From contig CABJBM010000004.1 in assembly GCA_902363835.1 (NCBI GenBank), forward strand, positions 230,171 through 294,170: 64,000 nt of DNA. Direction: 5' to 3'. Below, one piece after another: positions 16,527 to 25,545 of this stretch. Position 1 is the first letter of the stretch, and the number at the start of each line of letters is the position of its first letter. Under the pieces are notes generated by a model that worked only from the letters and a program-made list of their open reading frames with translations, did not search any database and had not been told where the DNA came from. Source of the stretch: Lachnospiraceae bacterium (lineage in GTDB: Bacteria; Bacillota; Clostridia; Lachnospirales; Lachnospiraceae). Position numbers and translations under genes: made by a program.

Positions 16527-18362
16527 ATGGAACAGTACAAGATTGCAAAGCATGAGACGAAGGCATATCCTATGGGGCTTTCAAAGGTATCCGGAGGGGT
16601 CCGACTGTGCGTGGCTGCGGAGGGAGAGGAATGCAGGATCCATATTTTCAAGGCCAAAGCAGAAGAACCGGTGCAGATTCTTTCCTTTCCGGCAGAGTTT
16701 AGAAAAGGCGATGTATGGAGCATGACCATTCTTGGAGAGGATTTTAATGATCTGGAATACTGCTTTGAAATCGATGGAAAGCTGTTTTCCGATCCTTATG
16801 GGAAGCGCTTTACCGGACGGGAAATGTGGGGAGATCTTGAACATGCACCGGCCCTTTTAAGGACATCCATGGAGTTTGCTGATTTTGACTGGGAAGGGGA
16901 TAAATGCCCTCAGATTCCATATGAAGACAGCATCATATACCGGCTCCATAACCGGGGGTTTACAAAGCATATTTCTTCCAAGGTAAAGCATAGGGGGACC
17001 TTTGATGGCATAAGGGAGAAGATTCCTTACTTAAAGGAATTAGGTGTGACTGCTGTGGAACTCATGCCTGTGAATGAGTTTTCCGAGGTTATGATGCCGG
17101 AATATGTGCATGGAGACCCTGCTGCTGTGGATAAACCTGTAGGAAAATTAAATTATTGGGGATATACATCAGGCTATTATTTTGCGCCCAAGGCCTCCTA
17201 TGGATCGGGAAATGATCCGGCCCTGGAGTTTAAAAGCCTTGTAAAGGCCCTTCATAAGGAAGGGCTGGAATTGATTGTGGAGCTTTTCTTTACAGGTAAG
17301 GAACCACCCTCCTTTGTTCTTGATGTAGTCCGGTTCTGGGCGGATGAATTTCACGTGGATGGAATCCATCTGGTGGGAACCCTGCCCTTAAACCTCCTTG
17401 GCCCGGATCCCTTTTTAAGCCGGATCAAGCTGTTTGCGGTCTCCTGGGATCCTGCCTTTGAAGGAAAGATTAAGCATTTAGGTGAGTATAACGACGGTTT
17501 TCTGGTGGATATGCGCCGGGTATTAAAGGGAGATGAGGAGCAGATGAAAAACCTTGCTTTCCGCACCAGACGAAATCCGGCAGGGTACGGCGTCATCAAT
17601 TATATGGCCAACACCAACGGATTTTCCATGATGGATATGGTATCTTACGATACCAGACATAATGAGGAAAACGGGGAGAAAAACCTGGACGGCACTCCTT
17701 ATAATTATTCCTGGAACTGCGGAGTGGAAGGGCCTACAAAGCGGAAAAAGGTGATGGAACTTCGGAAAAAACAGCTGCGCAACGCATTTCTTCTTTTGCT
17801 TTTGAGCCAGGGAACCCCCCTTATTATGGCTGGAGATGAATTCGGCAATTCCCAGTCAGGCAATAACAATGCTTATTGCCAGGATAATGAGGTGTCATGG
17901 CTCAATTGGAATCTGGTCAGGACCAATCAGGATATCCTTGAGTTTGTAAAGGCTGTCATCGCTTTCCGGAAGGATCATCCTGTGTTCCATATGCCAAAGG
18001 AGCCAAGGATCATGGACTATCTGGCCTGTGGCTTTCCGGATATTTCCTATCACGGGGTTAAGGCATGGTGCCCGGAATTTGATAATTTCCGGCGTCAGCT
18101 TGGAATCTTTTACTGCGGAGAATATGGGAAAAGGCCGGATGGAACCGCTGACAATAACTTTTATGTAGCTTATAACATGCACTGGGAGCCTCATGAATTT
18201 GATCTTCCCAACTTACCGAAGAAGGAGCGGTGGCATGTGGCTTTTCATACGGATAAGGCGAATGAAAACGGCATGTACCCGGAAGGCGAGGAGCCTGCAG
18301 CAGAAGGAAAACAGTTTCTGGTTCCTCCAAGGTCCATTGTTGTGTTTATTGGGAAGAAATAA
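16527..18362 (+). CDS. GH13 glycogen-debranching (GlgX/isoamylase-like) homologue, probable pseudoenzyme
   Basis: A 611-residue protein with an N-terminal CBM48-like beta domain (to ~residue 110) and a TIM barrel aligning with GlgX/TreX from YRLHNRGFTKH to the C-terminal beta domain. Overall conservation is high (SWNCGVEGPT, GDEFGNSQSGNNNAYCQDN, TSGYYFAPKASYG), but every catalytic site is changed. Region II, normally VDGFRFDLA, reads VDGIHLVGT, so the nucleophile Asp is Val283 and its Arg is His281. Region III KLIAEPWD reads KLFAVSWD, replacing the acid Glu by Val305. Region IV AHDG reads NTNG (Thr363, Asn364), and region I DVVxNH reads ELFFTG. The frame is intact, so it may be a carbohydrate-binding or regulatory protein of glycogen metabolism. 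Confidence 0.88.
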   Translation: MEQYKIAKHETKAYPMGLSKVSGGVRLCVAAEGEECRIHIFKAKAEEPVQILSFPAEFRKGDVWSMTILGEDFNDLEYCFEIDGKLFSDPYGKRFTGREMWGDLEHAPALLRTSMEFADFDWEGDKCPQIPYEDSIIYRLHNRGFTKHISSKVKHRGTFDGIREKIPYLKELGVTAVELMPVNEFSEVMMPEYVHGDPAAVDKPVGKLNYWGYTSGYYFAPKASYGSGNDPALEFKSLVKALHKEGLELIVELFFTGKEPPSFVLDVVRFWADEFHVDGIHLVGTLPLNLLGPDPFLSRIKLFAVSWDPAFEGKIKHLGEYNDGFLVDMRRVLKGDEEQMKNLAFRTRRNPAGYGVINYMANTNGFSMMDMVSYDTRHNEENGEKNLDGTPYNYSWNCGVEGPTKRKKVMELRKKQLRNAFLLLLLSQGTPLIMAGDEFGNSQSGNNNAYCQDNEVSWLNWNLVRTNQDILEFVKAVIAFRKDHPVFHMPKEPRIMDYLACGFPDISYHGVKAWCPEFDNFRRQLGIFYCGEYGKRPDGTADNNFYVAYNMHWEPHEFDLPNLPKKERWHVAFHTDKANENGMYPEGEEPAAEGKQFLVPPRSIVVFIGKK

Positions 18363-18474
18363 CCGGTGGATCGGCATGACTCCGGGACAGGCATATGTAT
18401 TTGAAATGGCTGTTCATGAGAGTCATTATAATGGAGGGATATTAGAAAAGTTAATTTATGATTAAGAGGTGTTT

Positions 18475-18506
18475 GAGGGCAATGAATCCGGATTGCCCTC
18501 TTTTTT
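18475..18506 (+). terminator. Terminator after the GH13 homologue
   Basis: GAGGGCAAT (18475-18483) pairs with ATTGCCCTC (18492-18500) around an 8-base loop, followed by six Ts. Confidence 0.9.
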
Positions 18507-18514
18507 ATCTTATG

Positions 18515-18569
18515 AGCAATAAATATGTGCTGTGAAATTTTCTGACTGCAGTTGAACATATTTATTGCT
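18515..18569. repeat. 14-bp inverted repeat upstream of the PRD regulator
   Basis: AGCAATAAATATGT (18515-18528) is the exact reverse complement of ACATATTTATTGCT (18556-18569), with a 27-base spacer and a T-rich flank. It may be an operator for the downstream regulator or a second, AT-rich terminator. Confidence 0.55.
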
Positions 18570-18677
18570 TTTTCATTTTTAATGAGCACATTTTTGTTTA
18601 ACTTTAAAGAACAAATTTAGGTACCAATATAAATAGAAAAATACTGCTTAATTAATTATAATAATTATAGGAGGTTA

Positions 18678-18707
18678 ATGATATATTGCATAAAAGAGGT
18701 GGGGTAA
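18678..18707 (+). other. Possible nine-codon leader peptide
   Basis: An ATG follows TAGGAGGTTA and encodes MIYCIKEVG. Its TAA stop overlaps the regulator's ATG (TAATG). The strong ribosome binding site serves this short frame, suggesting translational coupling to the regulator. Confidence 0.4.
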
Positions 18708-20779
18708 TGCAGATTATTGAAAAGCGCGCGTTCAATTTATTGCAGTATTTGTTAAATGACAGGAATCTTTCTGTGAACAAAGCCATGGATCTTTTAGGAT
18801 GTTCAAAAAGGCAGATTGAGTATGATGTGAGTAAGATCAATGAGCTGCTGAAAGAAAATGAGATAGAATTAATCAGACTGTCAAAAGGAAGGTTTCTGAT
18901 TAATAAGGAAACAATCAGCAAGGTATCCGGGTTAAACCTGCCCCATCAGAAGTTTATTGTAAACGGGGAAAATAAAGTCTGGATTATTTGTATTCAGATT
19001 TTTTGCACAAGGGAACCTTTGGGATTGAATCATTTTATTATCAACCTGCAGTCAAGCAAGAACACAATTTTAGGTGATTTAAGAAAAATTGCAAGAATAG
19101 GCAGGCAGTATAAAGTGGAATTAAAATACTCAAGAAAATCAGGGTATTACTTTGAAGGTGAGCCTGTTAAAATCCGTTCGCTGGTATTGCTTGCAATTAT
19201 TAATCTGAAGGACAATTTTTTATGTAAGAAATTAATTTCACTGGCTGTCTCAGATCATTCCTATGAAGTGATATTTGAAGAGGCAAAAGAAAAGGTGGAG
19301 TCCCTGATCAGGGAATTTAACCTGCCCATTATGAGGGAATATTTGATCCAGGTGATATATTTTATTAGTTTGCTTCCTTATCACAGCCAGTCAATGACCT
19401 ACTCTCCTCCCCTGATTCATGAACCCACGTGGGGGCCCCTCCCCCTTTATGCAGCTGTAACAGCCTTTTATGAATCATTGACGTTTCGCTTGCCCGGGGA
19501 AGAGATTGACTATTTATTTGTTCTTTTGTTAACCATGACTTTGGGCGATAAAATGTATTTTCAGCTTTACGATCAGGAGAGTATGTTTTTACAGGAGCTG
19601 TCCCAAAGCCTGATCAACCGTTTTGAAGTCATTACAGGGACCGAGGTGCAAAAAAAGGCGGGCATGGTAGAAAATATGATGATGCATTTACGTTTGGCCT
19701 ATTTTCGGCTGAAGTATGGAATACCGGTGGTGAATCCGGCATTGATGCAGGTGAAAAAAGAGTACGGGGAAGTATTTGACATATGCAGATTAGTGCTTGA
19801 ACCCTTTGGAGATTATTTAGACTGTTTCATTCCTGATGATGAAATTGCCTATATTGCCTTGCATTTTATGACGGTAATGGATTTACCGGATCAGGATAAG
19901 ATCAGAAAAAGAGCCATCATCGTGTGCCAGAACGGACTTGCAAGCTCGGTTATGATGAAAAACCAGTTAATAAAAATATTTCCTGAAATACATTTTGTGG
20001 ATACTTGTAATGCAGAAGAATTCAAAGAAATTCCGCTGGAAGCTTATGATATGGTTTTTTCCACTACGGAGGGAATCCATGTGCCTGCAGAAAAGCATTT
20101 ATTCATATCCTCTCCCATTTTAACCGTAGAAGAAAGGTTTATGCTCAGTGAAGCGGTATATTCTTCGGTGTTTGGGATCAAGTCGGAATCCGGTGTTACA
20201 GTTCATTCCATCTTGGAAATCATAGAAAAATACGCAGTGATTCATGATTGGAAAGGATTAAGCGGTGACTTAAAGGACCTTTTGCAGAAGCAATATAAAA
20301 AAGAAAAGATCAGAAAGGAAGGATTACCTGTGATAAAAGACCTTCTTACGAAGGAAACCATACAATTTGCTTTCAGTGTAAACAGTTGGGAGGAAGGGAT
20401 CCGGCTGGGAGCAAAGCCTTTATTGGAAAATGGTTCCATAACAGAAGATTATATTAATGCCATGATAGACAATGTAAAGGGCTTTGGTCCTTATATCGTA
20501 ATTTGTCCCAATGTAGCCATTCCCCATGCACAGAATAAAACAGGAGTCAATAAGCTGGGAATGAGTTTTTTAAAGCTGGAAAAAGAGGTTTATGTGCTGG
20601 ATAATCCTCAAAAGCCTGTTAAGGTGTTCATCACACTGGCAGCCATTGATAACCACACACATTTAAGGGCCCTTGCCCAATTATCTAATATCTTAACCAA
20701 TGAAGTTACCAGGGAACAATTAATAGCTTGTAATTCAACAGAGGATGTCATCAAATTGATCGATATGGAAGAAGAATAA
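18707..20779 (+). CDS. PRD-containing transcriptional activator with PTS EIIB and EIIA domains
   Basis: A 690-residue LicR/MtlR-type regulator. An N-terminal helix-turn-helix (LLGCSKRQIEYDVSKI) is followed by a second HTH region, two PRDs (~residues 170-390, with conserved histidines as in DEIAYIALHFM), an EIIB-like domain with cysteine motif VCQNGLASS near residue 410, and a C-terminal EIIA domain with the phosphorylation motif NVAIPHAQ. Phosphorylation by PTS proteins should set its activity according to sugar supply. It heads an operon with EIIB, EIIC and transketolase subunits, which has no separate EIIA gene, so its EIIA domain may also feed the transporter. The ATG at 18707 is chosen over the TTG at 18686. 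Confidence 0.9.
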   Translation: MQIIEKRAFNLLQYLLNDRNLSVNKAMDLLGCSKRQIEYDVSKINELLKENEIELIRLSKGRFLINKETISKVSGLNLPHQKFIVNGENKVWIICIQIFCTREPLGLNHFIINLQSSKNTILGDLRKIARIGRQYKVELKYSRKSGYYFEGEPVKIRSLVLLAIINLKDNFLCKKLISLAVSDHSYEVIFEEAKEKVESLIREFNLPIMREYLIQVIYFISLLPYHSQSMTYSPPLIHEPTWGPLPLYAAVTAFYESLTFRLPGEEIDYLFVLLLTMTLGDKMYFQLYDQESMFLQELSQSLINRFEVITGTEVQKKAGMVENMMMHLRLAYFRLKYGIPVVNPALMQVKKEYGEVFDICRLVLEPFGDYLDCFIPDDEIAYIALHFMTVMDLPDQDKIRKRAIIVCQNGLASSVMMKNQLIKIFPEIHFVDTCNAEEFKEIPLEAYDMVFSTTEGIHVPAEKHLFISSPILTVEERFMLSEAVYSSVFGIKSESGVTVHSILEIIEKYAVIHDWKGLSGDLKDLLQKQYKKEKIRKEGLPVIKDLLTKETIQFAFSVNSWEEGIRLGAKPLLENGSITEDYINAMIDNVKGFGPYIVICPNVAIPHAQNKTGVNKLGMSFLKLEKEVYVLDNPQKPVKVFITLAAIDNHTHLRALAQLSNILTNEVTREQLIACNSTEDVIKLIDMEEE

Positions 20780-20795
20780 ACCAGGAGGAAATCAT

Positions 20796-21077
20796 ATGAA
20801 GATATTGGCGGTTTGCGGTTCAGGGCTTGGAAGCAGTTTTATGGTTGAAATGAATATAAAAAATGTATTAAAGGAAATAGGAGCGCCGGAGATTGAGGTG
20901 GATCACAGCGATTTAGGGGGTGCCACACCGGGGGCAGCAGATATCTTTATTGCAGGAAGGGATATTGCAATGGGAATGACTCATCTGAAAGGAGTCGTGG
21001 AGCTTGAGAACCTGCTGGATAAAAAAGAACTTAAGGAGAAATTGCAAGAAGCATTAAAGAAACTGAATGTAATCTAA
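20796..21077 (+). CDS. PTS EIIB component, ascorbate/UlaB type
   Basis: A 93-residue cytoplasmic phosphocarrier. The phospho-cysteine P-loop AVCGSGLGSS is at residues 5-14, and the remainder fits the UlaB/SgaB fold. It accepts phosphate from an EIIA domain and passes it to the sugar as it enters through EIIC. It starts 16 bases after the PRD regulator behind CAGGAGGAAATCAT. Substrate is inferred from the family of the next gene. Confidence 0.93.
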   Translation: MKILAVCGSGLGSSFMVEMNIKNVLKEIGAPEIEVDHSDLGGATPGAADIFIAGRDIAMGMTHLKGVVELENLLDKKELKEKLQEALKKLNVI

Positions 21078-21100
21078 TTGTGCATGGAAAGGAGAAAACA

Positions 21101-22453
21101 ATGGCTGTTTTAAGAATAATACAGGAAATTCTTTCAACCCCCGCAGTATTAGTAGCATTAATTGCATTTATAGGCTTATTGCTGCAAAAGAAACCCACAG
21201 CAGATATTATCAGAGGTACGATAAAGTCATTTTTGGGTTTTATCGTATTATCAGCAGGCGCGGATGTGATCGTTGCATCCCTGGCCCCTTTTGGAGGCAT
21301 GTTTCAGGAGGCATTTCATACGGCAGGGGTTGTGCCCAATAACGAAGCCATTATTGCGGTAGCATTAAAAGAGTATGGCCAGGTTACTGCCTTGATCATG
21401 TTTTTCGGAATGTTTGCCAATATTATAATTGCCCGTATTACCAGGTTTAAATATGTTTTTCTCACAGGACATCATACTCTTTATATGGCTTGCATGATTG
21501 GGGTTATCTTGATTACCATCGGCATGTCCACTGCAATGACCGTGGTGGTGGGAGCGGTTGCCCTTGGAATTGTCATGGTGTTATTTCCTGCTCTGGCACA
21601 GCCAACCATGAAACGGATAACAAAAACCGATGATGTGGCTTTTGGTCATTTCAGCACCATCGGATATTGGTCTTCAGCAATGATCGGTAAACTGGTAGGG
21701 AAAAATTCAAGGTCAACAGAAGAGATAGAATTTCCCAAATCCCTTGCATTTTTAAGAGACAGTTCCGTTTCCATTTCCCTGACCATGGTTCTCTTTTATG
21801 TGATACTTGCACTCTTTTGCGGCCCTGACTATATAAAGAACAACTGGTCGGACGGAAAGAATTATATTATGTTTTCCATTACAAAAGGAATTCAGTTTGC
21901 GGCAGGGGTATTCATTATATTACAGGGAGTGCGTTTGATCCTGGCAGAAATTGTGCCCGCTTTCAAAGGCATTTCAGAAAAACTGATTCCCAATGCAAAG
22001 CCGGCACTGGACTGCCCCATTGTATATACCTTTGCACCAAATGCCGTATTGATTGGTTTCTTTTCCAGTTTTGCAGGCGGGATTGTGGGTATGGCGCTTC
22101 TGATTCTCACCGGCGGAATCATCATATTGCCGGGAGTTGTGCCTCACTTTTTCTGCGGCGCCACCGCAGGTGTTTTCGGCAATGCCACCGGAGGGGTAAA
22201 GGGGGCTGTATTCGGTTCTTTTATAAATGGTTTGATGCTGACGTTTGCACCTCTTTTGTTAATGCCTTTGCTGGGAGATTTAGGTTACCAGGGAACAACC
22301 TTCTCTGATCTGGATTTTATAGCTTCCGGATTCTTAATCGGAAAAGCAGGGCAGTTAGGGCCTATAGCAGCTACCGTATTCGTATTTGGAGTACTGGCAG
22401 TCATGATTGCAGTTTCCGTTATAAAGCCTGACAGGAAAGATGGAGAACAGTGA
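21101..22453 (+). CDS. PTS EIIC permease, ascorbate/UlaA (SgaT) type
   Basis: A 450-residue membrane protein with about ten to eleven helices of the UlaA family. Family features include LGFIVLSAGADVIVASLAPF near residue 45, LTGHHTLYMACM near residue 125 and TGGVKGAVFGSFINGL near residue 366. It forms the translocation channel and works with the adjacent EIIB. AAAGGAGAAAACA precedes the ATG at 21101. Linkage to transketolase rather than to ascorbate-6-phosphate lactonase suggests that the sugar may be a pentose or pentitol, or another UlaA-family substrate; this is inference. Confidence 0.93.
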   Translation: MAVLRIIQEILSTPAVLVALIAFIGLLLQKKPTADIIRGTIKSFLGFIVLSAGADVIVASLAPFGGMFQEAFHTAGVVPNNEAIIAVALKEYGQVTALIMFFGMFANIIIARITRFKYVFLTGHHTLYMACMIGVILITIGMSTAMTVVVGAVALGIVMVLFPALAQPTMKRITKTDDVAFGHFSTIGYWSSAMIGKLVGKNSRSTEEIEFPKSLAFLRDSSVSISLTMVLFYVILALFCGPDYIKNNWSDGKNYIMFSITKGIQFAAGVFIILQGVRLILAEIVPAFKGISEKLIPNAKPALDCPIVYTFAPNAVLIGFFSSFAGGIVGMALLILTGGIIILPGVVPHFFCGATAGVFGNATGGVKGAVFGSFINGLMLTFAPLLLMPLLGDLGYQGTTFSDLDFIASGFLIGKAGQLGPIAATVFVFGVLAVMIAVSVIKPDRKDGEQ

Positions 22454-22462
22454 TACATAAGA

Positions 22463-22512
22463 AAGGCTGTAATGCCTGATGGTATGTTCAGGGATTACAG
22501 CCTTTCCTTTAC
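22463..22512 (+). terminator. Intra-operon hairpin between EIIC and transketolase
   Basis: AAGGCTGTAATGCCTGA (22463-22479) pairs with TCAGGGATTACAGCCTT (22488-22504) with one mismatch, followed by a T-rich run. It may attenuate transcription into the transketolase genes or end the PTS transcript. Confidence 0.7.
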
Positions 22513-22558
22513 AGGAAGGCGCAGCTTGCTGTCAGATATTTTAGAAAGAGAGGTTGGG

Positions 22559-23398
22559 ATGGAATATAAAGAGCTGCAAATAATCGCCAATGATATCCGA
22601 AAGGGAATCATGGAAGCCGTGTATCATGCGGGCTGCGGACATCCGGGAGGGTCTTTATCCGCAGCAGAAATATTTACTTATTTATTTTTTAAAGAATTGA
22701 ATATTGATGAAATGGATCCGGGGAAACCAGACCGTGACCGGTTTGTCTTATCAAAGGGTCATATAACCCCAGGTTATTATGCGGCTCTGGCTCAGCGGGG
22801 CTTTTTTCCTGGGGCTGAACTGTCCACTTTCAGGAAATTAGGTTCCAGGCTGCAGGGGCATCCGGATATGAAGAAAACACCTGGTGTGGATATGTCCAGC
22901 GGCTCATTGGGACAGGGCATTTCAGTTGCTGCTGGAATGGCATTGTCAGGGAAGCTTTCTTTTAAAGACTACCGGGTCTACACTTTGGCAGGAGACGGGG
23001 AAATACAGGAAGGGCAGGTATGGGAAGCTGCCATGTTTGCAGCCCACAGGAAATTAGACAATCTGGTAGTGATTGTGGACAATAACAATCTTCAGATCGA
23101 TGGAACCGTTGAAGAAATCTGTTCCCCTTATCCCATTGATAAGAAGTTTGAAGCCTTTGGCTTTCATGCAGTAACTGTCAATGGCCATAGCTTTGAGGAA
23201 CTGGAAAAGGCCTTTTTAACGGCAAAACAGACAAAAGGGAAACCAACGGTGATCATTGCAGAAACAGTAAAAGGAAAAGGCATTTCATTTATGGAAAATA
23301 ATTTGTCCTGGCATAGCGGTGTGATGAATGAGGAACAGTATGAACTTGCCATGGAGGAATTGGAAAGGGAAAGGAAGTTGTTATGTCAGGAGTCATAA
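22559..23398 (+). CDS. Transketolase, N-terminal subunit
   Basis: A 279-residue protein with the thiamine-diphosphate-binding half of transketolase: AGCGHPGGSLSAAEI near residue 22, LSKGHITPGYYAAL near residue 64 and the ThDP/metal motif GDGEIQEGQVWEAAMFAAH near residue 146, followed by IVDNNNLQIDG. Many bacteria encode this enzyme in two pieces; the other half overlaps it by 16 bases. It transfers two-carbon ketol units in the pentose phosphate pathway. The ATG at 22559 gives a normal N-terminus; a longer reading would include the preceding terminator hairpin. Confidence 0.94.
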   Translation: MEYKELQIIANDIRKGIMEAVYHAGCGHPGGSLSAAEIFTYLFFKELNIDEMDPGKPDRDRFVLSKGHITPGYYAALAQRGFFPGAELSTFRKLGSRLQGHPDMKKTPGVDMSSGSLGQGISVAAGMALSGKLSFKDYRVYTLAGDGEIQEGQVWEAAMFAAHRKLDNLVVIVDNNNLQIDGTVEEICSPYPIDKKFEAFGFHAVTVNGHSFEELEKAFLTAKQTKGKPTVIIAETVKGKGISFMENNLSWHSGVMNEEQYELAMEELERERKLLCQES

Positions 23399-24330
23399 AA
23401 AAGGCAACCAGGGACAGTTATGGCGAAGCACTGGTAGAATTAGGCAATATCCATGAAGATTTATATGTACTGGATGCAGATCTGGCTTCTGCAACAAAGA
23501 CCGCTTTTTTTAAGAAAGCATTTCCAGACAGGCATATTGACTGCGGGATTGCAGAATGCAATATGATGGGAGTTGCAGCAGGATTGTCTTTAACGGGTAA
23601 AATTCCCTTTGCCAGTTCCTTTGCCATGTTTGCTGCAGGCCGTGCTTTTGATCAGATACGCAATTCCATTGGATATCCCGGATTGAATGTAAAGATTGGA
23701 GCCACACACGGGGGAATCTCTGTTGGAGAGGATGGAGCCACTCATCAATGCAATGAGGACTTTGCCCTTATGAGTGCCATACCGGGAATGGTTGTCATAT
23801 GTCCTTCGGACGATATAGAAACAAAGGAAGCAGTAAAGGCAGCATATAAATATAAAGGACCTGTTTACTTAAGGTTTGGAAGAGTCCCGGTTCCTTCCAT
23901 TAATCATAAGGAGGATTATCATTTTGAGATTGGGAAAGGAGTCGTTTTAAAAGAAGGTTGGGATATTACTGTGATTGCAAACGGAATCCTGGTAAATGAA
24001 GCGCTGGAGGCGGGGGAGATGCTGGCGGAAAAAGGGCTTCAGGCACAAATAATAAATATCCACACCATTAAGCCTCTTGATAAGGATCTGGTGATTCAAT
24101 CGGCAAAAAAGACGGGGAAAATAGTGGTGGTGGAGGAACATTCCATTATCGGTGGATTAGGAAGTGCAGTGTGTGATGTACTGTCTGAAAATTATCCGGT
24201 CCCTGTTTTAAAAATAGGAGTTCATGATGTTTATGGAAGATCCGGCTCTGCAAGGGAGCTGCTGAGAGAGCATGGATTGGATTCAGAAAGTATGGCAAGC
24301 CGTATCCTTGATTTTTATAATCAATTGTAA
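23383..24330 (+). CDS. Transketolase, C-terminal subunit
   Basis: A 315-residue protein holding the pyrimidine-binding and C-terminal domains of transketolase. Motifs include DADLASATKT, the region with the catalytic Glu (GIAECNMMGVAAGL near residue 64), ATHGGISVGEDGATHQ near residue 106 and VVEEHSIIGGLGSAVCDV near residue 250. It starts inside the end of the N-subunit gene, 16 bases of overlap, which argues for coupled translation and equal production. Placement after a PTS permease suggests that the incoming sugar is funnelled to the pentose phosphate pathway. Confidence 0.94.
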   Translation: MSGVIKKATRDSYGEALVELGNIHEDLYVLDADLASATKTAFFKKAFPDRHIDCGIAECNMMGVAAGLSLTGKIPFASSFAMFAAGRAFDQIRNSIGYPGLNVKIGATHGGISVGEDGATHQCNEDFALMSAIPGMVVICPSDDIETKEAVKAAYKYKGPVYLRFGRVPVPSINHKEDYHFEIGKGVVLKEGWDITVIANGILVNEALEAGEMLAEKGLQAQIINIHTIKPLDKDLVIQSAKKTGKIVVVEEHSIIGGLGSAVCDVLSENYPVPVLKIGVHDVYGRSGSARELLREHGLDSESMASRILDFYNQL

Positions 24331-24402
24331 TCCTATTTATGAAGTTTCAATGGATCGCACCGCTGTTCTTGTTGTGCTGCCCGGTTTTTTGAAAGCTTTA
24401 TG

Positions 24403-24436
24403 GGTTGGAGTCCTATCTGTTTTTGGGATTCCAACC
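24403..24436 (+). terminator. Weak hairpin after the transketolase genes
   Basis: GGTTGGAGTCC (24403-24413) pairs with GGATTCCAACC (24426-24436), with one G-T pair. There is no long T-run after it, so termination efficiency is uncertain. Confidence 0.4.
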
Positions 24437-24564
24437 TTATTTATGTGTTAAAAACTTACCCCTTGGATAGATTTATTATTACATTGATGATAAATGATAT
24501 GGATGGTCAGATTGGCAGATAATTCATCTGACAGCCTTTCTGATTTGGTTAGTTTTATGGTAAT

Positions 24565-25545
24565 TTAAGCTTTTTGGCTTTTAAGCGTCTTGTAAATGGC
24601 ATTGCCGCACTCTGCAAACGAGCATACAATGGCAATTAGGAGAAGTATTATGGCGGGAGCTGTACCCCAAAAGGTTTCCCAGCCGTTTGCCCTCATAAAC
24701 CCTTTGAACTCTTCGCTTAAAATGTCCGGGCGGGAAATCAGATAAATCAGGGCAGCTACACTTACTATATTGCTCAAAACAATTGTACAGCATACAGGAA
24801 TGGTCCATCGGCGCTCTTTTATCTTGATAATACATTCCCCGGCACCGCATAGGGCCATAACTATGATCAGAGGAATACAGCTTTCCAAAAACCCGGGACT
24901 GAACAGGCTGCGTATTTGTGTACCGTCAAACTGGATCATGAATGCAATGGGCACTGTTCCGCTGCATATGAGAATTGCCGCAGCCGCAAACACAACCACT
25001 AACACCAACTCTACGATACTGTCGGACAAAGAGATGGAGTATTTGTCCATGGGCAGTACTTCCGGCAGATCTTCTGCCTTCCAGCTTGTGCTTTCAGTGC
25101 TTTTATTCCCGGTTCTTTCGGCAATAACAAAACCTATTGTTGTCCACGCAAGAGCCTGGAAAGCTGCGGACAGACCTGCTGAGATCCCCGTTGACAGCGC
25201 CTTGCTTATATTTATCATGCCATCCTTTATGGAATCGATTGAACCTGTAATGATGCCGATAATCACGCCGATGATTCCGGCCAGCGGTAAAACCCACCTC
25301 AGTGCCCGCACATAGTCATCATAAATGCGGGGAGATATTAAGTACTGGGGGTTTTTCCGGTATTTTCCCGCCAGGAGTGCGGGGGCTCCCAACTCATATA
25401 AAACTGACTTTATGTCGTTTTCATCTGCATCCTCGGGCAGCATATCGTAAATATTGGCCATCAGCTCTTTGCTTATTTCATCCCGCTCTTTTTCAGGCAG
25501 ACGGCGTGTTACATCATAGACATACCTCTTAATGTAATCACTCAT
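24565..25545 (-). CDS. HAAS (DUF1700-like) signalling-domain membrane protein
   Basis: A 326-residue protein. The first ~75 residues are the soluble HAAS domain, with RLPEKERDEISKELMANIYD and LYELGAPALLAGKYR, followed by about six to eight hydrophobic segments from residue ~88. HAAS proteins are nearly always encoded next to a PadR regulator, as here: the PadR gene is upstream and overlaps it by eight bases. The pair is thought to couple an unknown membrane signal to gene control; no substrate is known. Confidence 0.88.
   Translation of the reverse strand: MSDYIKRYVYDVTRRLPEKERDEISKELMANIYDMLPEDADENDIKSVLYELGAPALLAGKYRKNPQYLISPRIYDDYVRALRWVLPLAGIIGVIIGIITGSIDSIKDGMINISKALSTGISAGLSAAFQALAWTTIGFVIAERTGNKSTESTSWKAEDLPEVLPMDKYSISLSDSIVELVLVVVFAAAAILICSGTVPIAFMIQFDGTQIRSLFSPGFLESCIPLIIVMALCGAGECIIKIKERRWTIPVCCTIVLSNIVSVAALIYLISRPDILSEEFKGFMRANGWETFWGTAPAIILLLIAIVCSFAECGNAIYKTLKSQKA

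Larger units (their letters stand above)
18363..18706. other. Intergenic region upstream of the PRD regulator
   Basis: About 340 bases holding a terminator (18475-18506), a 14-bp inverted repeat (18515-18569) and, just before the regulator, a nine-codon leader frame. The rest is AT-rich and contains several promoter-like sequences I cannot rank. Confidence 0.5.

Noticed and set aside
24770..25315. 181-codon frame antisense to the HAAS gene
   Set aside because: It mirrors the membrane protein's codons, and the HAAS/PadR reading is strongly supported.
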